A stretch of 64,000 nt of DNA from Candidatus Poribacteria bacterium (GTDB lineage: Bacteria; Poribacteria; WGA-4E; WGA-3G). Positions 7,250 to 16,515 of this stretch are shown here, piece by piece (the first letter of the stretch is position 1; each line of letters begins with the position of its first letter). The position numbers and the translations under genes are program-made. The DNA lies in the NCBI GenBank assembly GCA_958295815.1, contig OY282374.1, positions 702,856 through 766,855 of the forward strand, written 5' to 3'. Under the pieces are notes generated by a model that had not been told where the DNA came from, did not search any database, and saw only the letters and a list, made by a program, of their open reading frames with translations.

Positions 7250-10200
7250 ATGAACACAGCGAATCAATGCTGTTGTATATGTGCCAAATCTCAATCGTCA
7301 ATAGGAACAATTTCTAACTATTGTAGTTTACTGTTTTTAGGGCTTATCTTTGTAGCAAGCAGTATGTTTATTCAGGGAGCCTCTGCACAGGCACCGAGTG
7401 GAACATTAGTTCTCGTTGGACCTTCCCCGGATCCTGCACCGGGCGAAGAATTTGAGGTGAGTGTTGAAATCCTAAATCCTCAAAATGTTTCTGTATTCAC
7501 TATATTCGTTGAATACCCTGATGTCTTTGATTATAAGCGATTTGCGCCAGCGGAAGGTCAGTTTGATATAAGTGATCTGGAAATTAGACAAGAGATGGAT
7601 TTAGACGGAGGCAGAATTAAGAGAGAGCTTGTTTTGGGCAGTAATTACGAGGGTACCGATCCGGTTTTTTTTTCCGAAGGTACCCTGTTCACTATTACAT
7701 TTGGGACAGTGGAAACAGTAGAAATTGGAAATTATCGGGTTGAATTAGTGGGTACTAGCCAGCTCCAAGAGGCAGGGAGCATGGTAACTGTGCTTGCAGA
7801 CAGCGAACTTCCCAGTGTTATTGTTCCCGTGCGGGGACCGATGGCAGGGACTGTTAATCTCGTTCCGCCAATAGGAGATGTGCGCGTCGGTGAAACAACC
7901 TTCATTGATATAGAACTAAAGGATCGATCGAGGATCCGTAGTTATGAAATAACAGTTGAACCCAGTGCGAATCTTGGAGCATTGACGGTCTCATACAACG
8001 CAGATGATACCAACGGCACCGCTATTACCAACCATACAGCCGGCGATTCAATAACAATCAGCGCAGATCTCTGGCGACCCAACGATCCGATAGATGATAC
8101 TGACTGGCGTGTGACGCACAGCGATCCTATAGTTGCGACAGTGTTCTTTACACCGACCGTTGAAACCCTTGGAACTAACGAAGATGGAAGTTTTGAAATC
8201 ACCAATGTAATAACCGTCAGTACCGACGATGGCACCACAGAGTTAACACTCTCAAACCCAGATCCACTAACGTTCACGATTGACGGTTCAAGCAGGCGGA
8301 ATGTTGTACACCGCAATACAGGTGTAGGTCCAACTCCTATCATTGAGGTGGAAGATGGAGTTAAGAATGGACCCTTTGAAATTTTAATTCACTTTCAATC
8401 TGAAAATCATATTGTGCAACAACATCAGCGTTTAGAGAACGGTGAAGTGGTTGAAGTGATTGCTACCTTTCAATTCCAACGCGGTATTTACGGCTTCGCA
8501 CGCGACGAGATAGAAGTCGGGGGCACCGCTGGTGCCTCTGTCACAACAAGGCTTTGGGAAGCCGATGGTGCACAGGTATACTACGCCAGAATTAACCCAA
8601 CAGAAACAGGTCTTCAGACAGTGGAAATTTCGGTGCCAGCAGGAGTCGTCCACGAAGTTGGAACCAACCTACCAAACGTTGTGTCAGAAACAGTAACTGT
8701 GAGCACCAATCTGGAGTATCCTCCCTGGGATGTCGATAAGAATGGGATGATACAACCACACGATGCTGAGCTTGTTGAAGAGGCGTTCGGTCAGGGGATG
8801 GGACCTCTCGTGCAGTGTGAATTTGACCGGGATGCAGTGGAGCAGGATGATACGAAGACAGGGTTTGAGTGTGGTGATAAGGTTGATGAGCACGGGGATC
8901 CGGTTGATGAGGTTGTGATTGCGGTAAATGAGAATATATATGCAAACACTATAGAAGATCCACGCACGGATGTCAATGGCGATCAGTATGTTAATCAAGT
9001 GGACGTAGACCTTGTGAGAATGCATATTACCGATGCAGGTGATCCTCAAGGACGAGGGGAACCCATTGGACAATCAAGAGACACGCGTCAGGCACGTAGC
9101 GTGGAACCACCACTCGATGCCTCCGTCTGGATGCCAGATGAGAACCTCAGACGCGCCGTGAGAGAGGAATTCGGCATCAGAGATGATACTGAACTCACAC
9201 AAGCACGGATGACACACCTCACGAGTATCGGGTTTCGCAATAATCAGATAAGCGATATCACCGGGTTGGAATATGCCATAAACCTAACGGAACTCGTCTT
9301 TCGGAACACCCAAATCAGCAACCTTGAACCCCTCCGAGGACTGACAAGTTTAGAAGATTTGAAACTGGAAGACAGCAATATCAACGATATCACCCCTCTT
9401 AGCGGTCTGACGAACCTGATGCTTTTAAATATATCGGGTAATAACATCAGCGACCTTACGCCTCTTGGTAATTTGACGAACCTAACCGAGTTATGGGCAA
9501 CGGATAATAATATCAGTGATGTTACGGCTTTGGCGAGTTTAACGCAGCTGGAAAAGTTAAGGCTTAGGGACAACTCTATTTTCGATACCTCTCCCCTGTA
9601 TCCGCTGACACAGGGCGCGCTACAGGATGTAGATATAACAATATCTCAGTATCCACCGGCATCAACATGGATGCCAGATGCGAATCTCAGAAAGGCTGTC
9701 CGAAAGGCTCTCAGTCTCGCCGCTAATGAAAACTTCTCACAGGAACAAGTGGCAACACTCACCAAACTAACAGCTGAAAAAAAACGGATAAGCAACATCA
9801 CGGGTTTAGAACATGCGACAAACCTTGAGAAGTTAGAACTCCGAAGAAATCAGATAGTCGATGTCGGACCACTTGAAGGACTCACCGAACTAACGGAGTT
9901 GTCTATAGGATATAATAACATCAGTGATATAACGGCTCTTGAGAACTTGACGCAGCTAACGCATCTGGGTTTGACAGAGAACGAGATTAGTGATATTAGT
10001 ACGTTGGGGAGTTTGACGAACCTGAAAGACCTATGGCTGCGGGATAATAACATCAGCGACATCACGGCTCTTGAGGACTTGACGCACCTAACGCATTTAA
10101 ATCTCGAGGAAAATGAGATTAGTGATGTAACTGCGTTGGGAAGCTTGACGAAACTAAAAGAGTTATGGATGTGGAAGAATAGCATCAGTGACCTGGCACC

Positions 10201-11167
10201 CCTTGGGAACTTGACGAAACTAACGTATTTAAATCTCAAGGAGAATGAGATTAGTGATATTACTGCGTTGGGAAGCTTGACGAAACTGACGTATTTAAAC
10301 CTCAAGGGTAACGAGGTAAGCAATATAGCAGCGTTGGCGAACCTAACCAACCTAAAAGAGTTATGGATGGCGGATAATGAAATCAGTGATGTATCTCCGC
10401 TCTCAAGTCTAACAAAACTGAAAAAGTTGGGACTCGTAGGCAATCCGATATTGGATACATCGCCGCTTTATCCACTGACCCGGAGGGCACTGAAGAATGT
10501 AGATATAACAGTATCTCAGTATCCGCCATGGGATGTCAACGAGGACGGCGCAGTGGATGCAACCGATTCGGCACTTGTAACGGCAGCGTTGGGACAAACT
10601 GGAAATGCCATAGCCGATCCACGCACGGATGTTAACGGGGACGACACAGTGGATCAGGACGACTTAACGCTGGTAACAGATAATATCGGAACCAATGGTG
10701 GAGCACCTTCAAGTGTCAATCTGTTTACACACATAGATCAAGAGACCCTTAAAAATTTAGATCGAGAAACGCTGCGGACATATCTAAATATTTTGCGTGC
10801 TGAAAGCGACGGTTCCATAAAATACCTACGGGCAATCGCTATGTTGGAGCATATTTTAGCGATGACACGTCCGAAGCGGACGCAACTGCTTGCGAACTAT
10901 CCAAATCCATTTAATCCAGAAACATGGATCCCGTATCAGTTAGCAAATGCCAGCGATGTCAAGATTGCTATCTACGACGCAACCGGCAAGATAGTTAGGC
11001 GTTTAGACTTAGGGCATCAACCCGAAGGCTACTACACCAGCAAGGTCCGTGCGGCATACTGGGATGGACGCAACAATCTCGGCGAAAGCGTTGCGAGCGG
11101 CATCTATTTCTACCACTTCCAGGCAGATAACATCTCATCACTCCGCAAATTGCTCATCCTAAAGTAG
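7250..11167 (+). CDS. Secreted cohesin-like/dockerin/leucine-rich-repeat protein with C-terminal sorting domain (copy 2)
   Basis: 1305 aa from the ATG at 7250. An in-frame TTG at 7232 would extend it by six residues, but it overlaps the GGGAGGT ribosome binding site and the other copies begin at MNT. Order as in copy 1: signal peptide ending near GASAQ; cohesin-like and beta domains; first dockerin at about 490-605 with the same Cys-containing insert; LRR block 1 from about 623; LRR block 2 from about 803 with 10 units of 22 residues; second dockerin from about 1091; YPNPFNP sorting tail from about 1210. Its LRR block has one unit fewer than copies 1 and 3. Its N-terminal LRR half (TAEKKRISNITGL) agrees with copy 3, and its dockerin insert with copy 1, so the family is mosaic. 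Confidence 0.85.
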   Translation: MNTANQCCCICAKSQSSIGTISNYCSLLFLGLIFVASSMFIQGASAQAPSGTLVLVGPSPDPAPGEEFEVSVEILNPQNVSVFTIFVEYPDVFDYKRFAPAEGQFDISDLEIRQEMDLDGGRIKRELVLGSNYEGTDPVFFSEGTLFTITFGTVETVEIGNYRVELVGTSQLQEAGSMVTVLADSELPSVIVPVRGPMAGTVNLVPPIGDVRVGETTFIDIELKDRSRIRSYEITVEPSANLGALTVSYNADDTNGTAITNHTAGDSITISADLWRPNDPIDDTDWRVTHSDPIVATVFFTPTVETLGTNEDGSFEITNVITVSTDDGTTELTLSNPDPLTFTIDGSSRRNVVHRNTGVGPTPIIEVEDGVKNGPFEILIHFQSENHIVQQHQRLENGEVVEVIATFQFQRGIYGFARDEIEVGGTAGASVTTRLWEADGAQVYYARINPTETGLQTVEISVPAGVVHEVGTNLPNVVSETVTVSTNLEYPPWDVDKNGMIQPHDAELVEEAFGQGMGPLVQCEFDRDAVEQDDTKTGFECGDKVDEHGDPVDEVVIAVNENIYANTIEDPRTDVNGDQYVNQVDVDLVRMHITDAGDPQGRGEPIGQSRDTRQARSVEPPLDASVWMPDENLRRAVREEFGIRDDTELTQARMTHLTSIGFRNNQISDITGLEYAINLTELVFRNTQISNLEPLRGLTSLEDLKLEDSNINDITPLSGLTNLMLLNISGNNISDLTPLGNLTNLTELWATDNNISDVTALASLTQLEKLRLRDNSIFDTSPLYPLTQGALQDVDITISQYPPASTWMPDANLRKAVRKALSLAANENFSQEQVATLTKLTAEKKRISNITGLEHATNLEKLELRRNQIVDVGPLEGLTELTELSIGYNNISDITALENLTQLTHLGLTENEISDISTLGSLTNLKDLWLRDNNISDITALEDLTHLTHLNLEENEISDVTALGSLTKLKELWMWKNSISDLAPLGNLTKLTYLNLKENEISDITALGSLTKLTYLNLKGNEVSNIAALANLTNLKELWMADNEISDVSPLSSLTKLKKLGLVGNPILDTSPLYPLTRRALKNVDITVSQYPPWDVNEDGAVDATDSALVTAALGQTGNAIADPRTDVNGDDTVDQDDLTLVTDNIGTNGGAPSSVNLFTHIDQETLKNLDRETLRTYLNILRAESDGSIKYLRAIAMLEHILAMTRPKRTQLLANYPNPFNPETWIPYQLANASDVKIAIYDATGKIVRRLDLGHQPEGYYTSKVRAAYWDGRNNLGESVASGIYFYHFQADNISSLRKLLILK

Positions 11168-11294
11168 TTAAAGGTAGTAGGCATACTCCGTATGCCGTTC
11201 TTAAAAGTAGTCTACACATCCAGTATGCCGTCTGCAAAGTAGTAGGCATACTCCGTATGCCGTAACAAAGTAGCAAACATACTCCGTATGCCGT
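11168..11294. repeat. REP-1 palindrome cluster E (4 copies)
   Basis: Copies are near 11175, 11207, 11238 and 11269. Three have the GGCATAC or a similar stem (one with left arm AAACATAC); one is the decayed ACACATCCAGTATGCC form. The cluster starts directly after the AAGTAG end of LRR gene 2. Confidence 0.9.
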
Positions 11295-11477
11295 AACATC
11301 CGAATAAATACAATCCTTCCCTATCCAAGCGACCTCCACTCGCGACACCTATCTCACCCACGATCCTTTTAACGATACCTCTATACCTCACAGTTCTTAC
11401 ATTCTATTCTGCTTACACCAATTCTTGAATTACCTGCTACTACCTATGACGAATATCAGCAATTTATGCCAAACATC

Positions 11478-11492
11478 ATGCAATTTATGCAT
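11478..11492 (+). promoter_or_regulatory. Dyad element (putative activator site), unit 3
   Basis: ATGCAATTTATGCAT is identical to the unit 2 element and again 181 bp upstream of the sigma-54-type promoter. Confidence 0.55.
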
Positions 11493-11658
11493 GGTAGCGA
11501 TGAAAATCGTATTCCATTTCTTCAGGAACAATAGCTCTTTGAGAAAAAACTAAGGGGTAGACCCAATTTCATAAACTCAGTGTTTACCTATATTGAGACA
11601 GACCTTGATGACTTAGAATCACACCGATTTTAATGAAAACCTGGGTTTCTGAAGAAAG

Positions 11659-11675
11659 TTGGCACGGAACTTGCA
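11659..11675 (+). promoter_or_regulatory. Sigma-54 promoter of LRR gene 3
   Basis: TTGGCACGGAACTTGCA differs from units 1 and 2 only within the unconstrained N4 stretch and still fits the sigma-54 consensus. It lies about 180 bp before the ATG at 11853. Confidence 0.7.
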
Positions 11676-11852
11676 TAATGATAGCGTAATTGTAATATCA
11701 TATTAAGACAATTTTTAAATGAGCCAAAATGACTATAAACACTGCAGATTCTGATTTTTCAGTTTGCGATTTGACAGTGGACTGGTTTTAGCGATACTGG
11801 GCAAGTTTCTAGAGACTGATACTTGTAACGTACCTCAGGAGGTAATGAAAAT

Positions 11853-14800
11853 ATGAACACAACGAATCAATGCTGTTGTTTGCGTGCCGAATCTCAATCT
11901 TCGATAAGAACGGTTTCTCACTATTGCTGTTTACTGTTTTTAGGGCTTGTCTGTATAGCAAGCAGTATGTTTATTCAGGGAGCCTCTGCACAGGCACCGA
12001 GTGGAACATTATCTCTCGAGGGTCCTTCCCCGGATCCAGTTCCAGACGAAGAATTTGAGGTAAGTGTCGAAATCCAAGATCCTGTAAATGTTTCTGTATT
12101 TACAATAGTCGTTGAATACCCTAATGCCATTGATTTTACGTCCAACGCTATTGAGCCCGGAGCGGGCCAGTTTGATGTGATGGATCTGACTGTCGGGGCG
12201 GAGACGTTTGCAGATGAAGAAGGGCACAGAGTTCAGAGACAACTTGATTTGGGTATTAATTACAATATGGGCGAGCCGGTTTTTTTTTCCGCAGGGACGC
12301 TGTTCACGATTACATTTGAGACATCGCAGGTAGGAAATCATCGGATTGCGATCGTAGATAGTACACATCTCCAAAATGCCGGGGGCACGGTAACTGATAT
12401 CACAGGCGACGATCTCCCCAGTGTTATTGTTCCCGTGCGGGGACCGATGGCAGGGACTGTTAATCTCGTTCCGCCAATAGGGGATGTGCGCAATGGTGAA
12501 ACATCGTTGATTGATATAGAACTAAAGGATCGATCGAGGATCAGTAGTTATGAAATAACAGTTAATCCGAGTGCGAATCTTGGAGCATTGACGGTCTCAT
12601 ACAACGCCGATGATGAAAACAGCACCGCTATTACCAGCCATACCGCCGGCGATCCAATAACAATCAGCGCAGATCTCTGGCGACCCAACGATCCGATAGA
12701 TGATACTGACTGGCGTGTGACGCACAGCGATCCTATAGTTGCAACGGTGTTCTTTACACCGACCGCTGGTGGGGAAGGAAGTTTAGAAATCACTGGAGCA
12801 AAAACCGTCAGTACCGACGACGATACCACAGAGTTAACACTCAGTACCGACGACGTTCCCACAAAGTTAACACTCTCAGACCCGGAGCCACTAACATTTA
12901 CCATTATCAGTTCAGAAAGACAGAATGTTGTACACCGCAATACAGGTGTAGGTCCAACTCCTATCATTGAGGTGGAAGATGGCGTTAAGAATGGACCCTT
13001 TGAAATTTTAATTCACTTTCAATCCGAGAATTATATTGAGCAACAACATCAGCGTTTAGAGAACGGTGAAGTCGTAGAAGTGATTGCTACCTTTAAATTC
13101 CAACACGGTGTTTACGGTTTCAAACGCAACGAGATAGAAGTCGGTGGCACCGCTGGTGCATCCGTCACAACAAGGCTCTGGGAAGCCGATGGCGCACAAT
13201 TATACTACGCCAGAATCAATCCAACAGAAACAGGTGAGCGCGAGGTGACCCTTCAGGTGCCAGCAAGCGTCGTCCACGAAGTTGGAACCAACCTACCAAA
13301 CGTAGCGTCAGAAATAGTAACTGTGAGCACCAATCTGGAGCATCCACCCTGGGATGTTGACGAGAATGGGGTGATACAACCAAACGATGTCGAGCTTGTT
13401 GAAGCGGCATTGGGTCAGGGGCTTGAGGAGCGAGGGAATTTTGCGTTGTACCTCAACACTATAACCGACCCGAAAGGAGAAATCCCTGACGAAGAGTATC
13501 GGCGTAGGGATGTCAACGGCGATCTGTATGTGAATCAAGTAGACTTGGACTTGGTTATAGAACATCTTACCGGTGAAGGTGATCGTCAAGGACGAGGGGA
13601 ACCCATTCGACAATCAAGAGACACGCGTCAAGCACGTAGCATAACACCACCACCCGATGCCTCCGTCTGGATGCCGGATGAGAATCTGAGACGGGCGGTG
13701 AAAGAGGAATTCGGCATCAGAGATGATAGTGAACTCACACAAGCAAGGATGACACACCTAACAAGTATCGGATTTCGCAATAATCAGATAAGCGACATCA
13801 CCGGGTTGGAATATGCGATAAACCTAACGGAACTCGTCTTTCGGAACACCCAAATCAGCGACCTTGAACCCCTCAGAGGACTGACAAGTTTAGAAGATTT
13901 GAAACTGGAAGACAGCAATATCAACGACATCACCCCTCTTGGCGGTCTGACGAACCTAACATTATTAAATATATCGGGTAATAACATCAGTGACGTTACC
14001 GTACTTGGGAATCTGACGAACCTAACCGAGTTATGGGCAACAGATAATAATATCAGTGATGTTACGCCTCTGGCGAGTTTAACGCAGTTGGAAAAGTTAA
14101 GGCTTAGGGGCAACTCTATTTTCGATACCTCTCCACTGTACCCGCTGACACAGGGCGCGATGCAGGATGTAGATATAACAATATCTCAGTATCCACCGGC
14201 ATCAACATGGATGCCAGATGCGAATCTCAGAAAGGCTGTCCGAAAGGCACTCAAAATTGCCACTAATGAAAATTTCTCACAGGAGCAAGTGGCAACACTC
14301 ACCAAACTAACAGCTGAAAAAAAACGGATAAGCAACATCACCGGTTTAGAACATGCGACAAACCTTGAGAAGTTAGAACTCCGAAGAAATCAGATAGTCG
14401 ATGTCGGACCACTTGAAGGACTTACTGAGCTAACGGAGTTGATGATAGGACATAATAACATCAGTGATATAACGGCTCTTGAGAACTTGACGCAGCTAAT
14501 GTATTTAGGTTTGGCAGAGAACGAGATTAGTGATGTTAGTACCTTGGATAGCTTGACGAACCTAAAAGATTTATGGCTGCGGGATAATAACATCAGCGAC
14601 ATCACAGCTCTTGAGGACTTGACGAAACTAACGCGATTAAATCTCGAGGAAAACGAGATTAGTGATGTAACAGCGTTGGAAAGCTTAACGAACCTAAAAG
14701 AGTTATGGATAGTGGATAATAACGTTAGTGTTGTTACATCTCTTGGAAACTTGACGAAACTAACGTATTTAAGTCTCAAGGAGAATGGGATTAGTAGTAT

Positions 14801-15773
14801 AACGTCATTGGGTAACTTGAGGAACCTAAAAGAGTTATGGATGCGCGGCAATAATATCAGCGACATTACCGCTCTTGGGAGCTTGACGAAACTAACGCAT
14901 TTAAGTCTCAGAGAGAATGAGGTTAGTGATATAACAGCGTTAGGAAGTTTGAGGAACCTAAAAGACCTATGGCTGCAGGAGAATAGTATCAGTGATGTAT
15001 CTCCACTCTCAAGTCTGAGAAAACTGAAACAGTTGGGACTCGCAGACAATCCGATTTTGGATACATCGCCGCTTTATCCACTGACCCGGAGAGCACTGAA
15101 GAGAGTAGATATAACAGTATCTCAGTATCCACCGTGGGATGTCAACGAGGACGGCACGGTGGATGCAACCGACTCGGCACTTGTAACGGCAGCGTTGGGA
15201 CAAACTGGAAATGCCATAGCCGATCCACGCACGGATGTTAACGGGGACGACACAGTGGATCAGAACGACCTGACGCTCGTAACAGATAATATCGGAACCA
15301 ATGGTGGAGCACCTTCAAGTGTTAATCAGTTCACACACATAGATAAAGAGACACTTAAAAATGTGGATCGAGAAACGCTGCGGACATACCTAAATATTTT
15401 GCGTGCTGAAAGCGACGGTTCCATAAAATACTTGCGAGCCATTGCTATGTTGGAGCATATCTTAGCAGCAACACGTCCAAATCAGACGCAACTGCTTGCG
15501 AACTATCCAAATCCATTTAATCCAGAGACGTGGATCCCATATCAATTAGCAAATGCCAGCGATGTCAAGATTGCTATCTATGACACAACCGGCAAGGTAG
15601 TTAGGCGTTTAGACTTAGGCCATCAACCCGAAGGCTACTACACCAGCAAGGTCCGTGCAGCATACTGGGATGGACGCAACAATCTCGGCGAAAGCGTTGC
15701 GAGCGGCATCTATTTCTACCATTTCCAAGCAGATAACATATCATCACTCCGCAAATTGCTCATCCTAAAGTAG
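11853..15773 (+). CDS. Secreted cohesin-like/dockerin/leucine-rich-repeat protein with C-terminal sorting domain (copy 3)
   Basis: 1306 aa. The signal peptide ends near GASAQ. Cohesin-like and beta domains follow. The first dockerin (about 497-590) has a different, shorter linker between its two Ca-loop motifs (LEERGNFALYLN...) in place of the Cys-containing insert of copies 1 and 2. LRR block 1 is from about 604, LRR block 2 from about 786 with 11 units of 22 residues, the second dockerin from about 1092, and the YPNPFNP sorting tail from about 1209. The 5' half of LRR block 2 matches copy 2, while its last units (RKLKQLGLADNPILD) and the ATRPNQTQLLAN segment match copy 1, which points to gene conversion. 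The ribosome binding site AGGAGGT is 9 nt upstream, and the stop TAG is followed at once by REP-1. Confidence 0.85.
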   Translation: MNTTNQCCCLRAESQSSIRTVSHYCCLLFLGLVCIASSMFIQGASAQAPSGTLSLEGPSPDPVPDEEFEVSVEIQDPVNVSVFTIVVEYPNAIDFTSNAIEPGAGQFDVMDLTVGAETFADEEGHRVQRQLDLGINYNMGEPVFFSAGTLFTITFETSQVGNHRIAIVDSTHLQNAGGTVTDITGDDLPSVIVPVRGPMAGTVNLVPPIGDVRNGETSLIDIELKDRSRISSYEITVNPSANLGALTVSYNADDENSTAITSHTAGDPITISADLWRPNDPIDDTDWRVTHSDPIVATVFFTPTAGGEGSLEITGAKTVSTDDDTTELTLSTDDVPTKLTLSDPEPLTFTIISSERQNVVHRNTGVGPTPIIEVEDGVKNGPFEILIHFQSENYIEQQHQRLENGEVVEVIATFKFQHGVYGFKRNEIEVGGTAGASVTTRLWEADGAQLYYARINPTETGEREVTLQVPASVVHEVGTNLPNVASEIVTVSTNLEHPPWDVDENGVIQPNDVELVEAALGQGLEERGNFALYLNTITDPKGEIPDEEYRRRDVNGDLYVNQVDLDLVIEHLTGEGDRQGRGEPIRQSRDTRQARSITPPPDASVWMPDENLRRAVKEEFGIRDDSELTQARMTHLTSIGFRNNQISDITGLEYAINLTELVFRNTQISDLEPLRGLTSLEDLKLEDSNINDITPLGGLTNLTLLNISGNNISDVTVLGNLTNLTELWATDNNISDVTPLASLTQLEKLRLRGNSIFDTSPLYPLTQGAMQDVDITISQYPPASTWMPDANLRKAVRKALKIATNENFSQEQVATLTKLTAEKKRISNITGLEHATNLEKLELRRNQIVDVGPLEGLTELTELMIGHNNISDITALENLTQLMYLGLAENEISDVSTLDSLTNLKDLWLRDNNISDITALEDLTKLTRLNLEENEISDVTALESLTNLKELWIVDNNVSVVTSLGNLTKLTYLSLKENGISSITSLGNLRNLKELWMRGNNISDITALGSLTKLTHLSLRENEVSDITALGSLRNLKDLWLQENSISDVSPLSSLRKLKQLGLADNPILDTSPLYPLTRRALKRVDITVSQYPPWDVNEDGTVDATDSALVTAALGQTGNAIADPRTDVNGDDTVDQNDLTLVTDNIGTNGGAPSSVNQFTHIDKETLKNVDRETLRTYLNILRAESDGSIKYLRAIAMLEHILAATRPNQTQLLANYPNPFNPETWIPYQLANASDVKIAIYDTTGKVVRRLDLGHQPEGYYTSKVRAAYWDGRNNLGESVASGIYFYHFQADNISSLRKLLILK

Positions 15774-15775
15774 TT

Positions 15776-16074
15776 AAAGGTAGTAGGCATACTCCGTATG
15801 CCGTAACAAAGTAGTCTACACATCCAGTATGCCCTATGCAAAGTAGTCTACACATCCAGTATGCCGTAACATCCTAAAGCAGTCTACACCCTCCTATGCA
15901 AAGTAGTACACATACTCCGTATGCCGTCTGCAAAGTAGTAAGACCCTCCGTGTGCAAAGTAGTAAGCACCCTCCTATGCAAAGTAGTAGGCACACTCCGT
16001 GTGCCGTTCTTAAAAGTAGTCTACACATCCAGTATACCGTCTGCAAAGTAGTAGGCATACTCCGTATGCCGTAA
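15776..16074. repeat. REP-1 palindrome cluster F (about 10 copies)
   Basis: This is the largest REP-1 cluster in the window. It mixes GGCATAC, GGCACAC and shortened forms such as AGACCCTCCGTGTGC and GCACCCTCCTATGC, joined by TCTGC or GTAACA linkers. It closes the third LRR unit; no fourth upstream block follows. Confidence 0.88.
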
Positions 16075-16248
16075 CCCACCATTTCATAAATCCCCTCCAA
16101 ACTCCACTGAATGCATCTCTTTACCCAAATATGTTATACTTAATCGAGAATATGTTTGCCTTAATTCTAATTATATGATTTTTGAATGCCGCTTATATAG
16201 TAAAGTCCATAATAAATAGACCTTATTAGCAGACACGAAGTCCACTCT

Positions 16249-16322
16249 TTGTAGGAGGAGTTTGTAACCCCCACGGACTCTCACTGCGAGGCAACACGCG
16301 CATTCCGTGTTGATTCATTCTT
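16249..16322. repeat. REP-2 copy joined to an ACTCTCACTGCGAGG element
   Basis: A REP-2 hairpin (GTAGGAG foot, stem around TTTGTAA) at about 16252-16277 is followed directly by ACTCTCACTGCGAGGCAAC and an inverted CACG/CGTG stretch. The second part recurs at 61807-61855 in the same orientation and at 26601-26643 inverted. The rest of 16076-16515 is AT-rich spacer. Confidence 0.7.
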
Positions 16323-16373
16323 TACAAGTGTCCATGTAATTGTGGATTTTGCTATAAAGGCGACACTCAACAA

Positions 16374-16503
16374 TGTTATATTAACCCAAGTTGCTACTAA
16401 CAAACTTTGAACGTTTCAACAAAGCGTGTGAAGTGATTTTCACATTGTGGGAGGGGTTTGTAACCCCGAATTCCCACGTGGCAACTTGCGTTATATTAAA
16501 TAA
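16374..16503. mobile_element. MITE-like element with about 20-bp inverted ends, containing a REP-2
   Basis: The left end reads ATATTAACCCAAGTTGCTAC. The right end (about 16479-16500) reads GTGGCAACTTGCGTTATAT, its imperfect reverse complement. A REP-2 copy (GGGAGGGGTTTGTAACCCC) lies inside at about 16449-16472. No ORF is present. A single right-end-like copy (GGCAACTTGCGTTAATAT) also occurs near 55035. Size and inverted ends suggest a non-autonomous element; target duplications were not resolved. Confidence 0.4.
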
Positions 16504-16515
16504 AAGGATAGGATC

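Larger units (their letters stand above)
11295..11852 (+). promoter_or_regulatory. Conserved upstream block and leader of LRR unit 3
   Basis: This is a near-copy of the unit 2 block with the dyad at 11478-11492 and promoter at 11659-11675. Relative to units 1 and 2, the distal leader has lost part of the second hairpin but keeps a self-complementary AGTTTCTAGAGACT at about 11804-11817. AGGAGGT precedes the ATG. No gene is seen in it. Confidence 0.7.
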
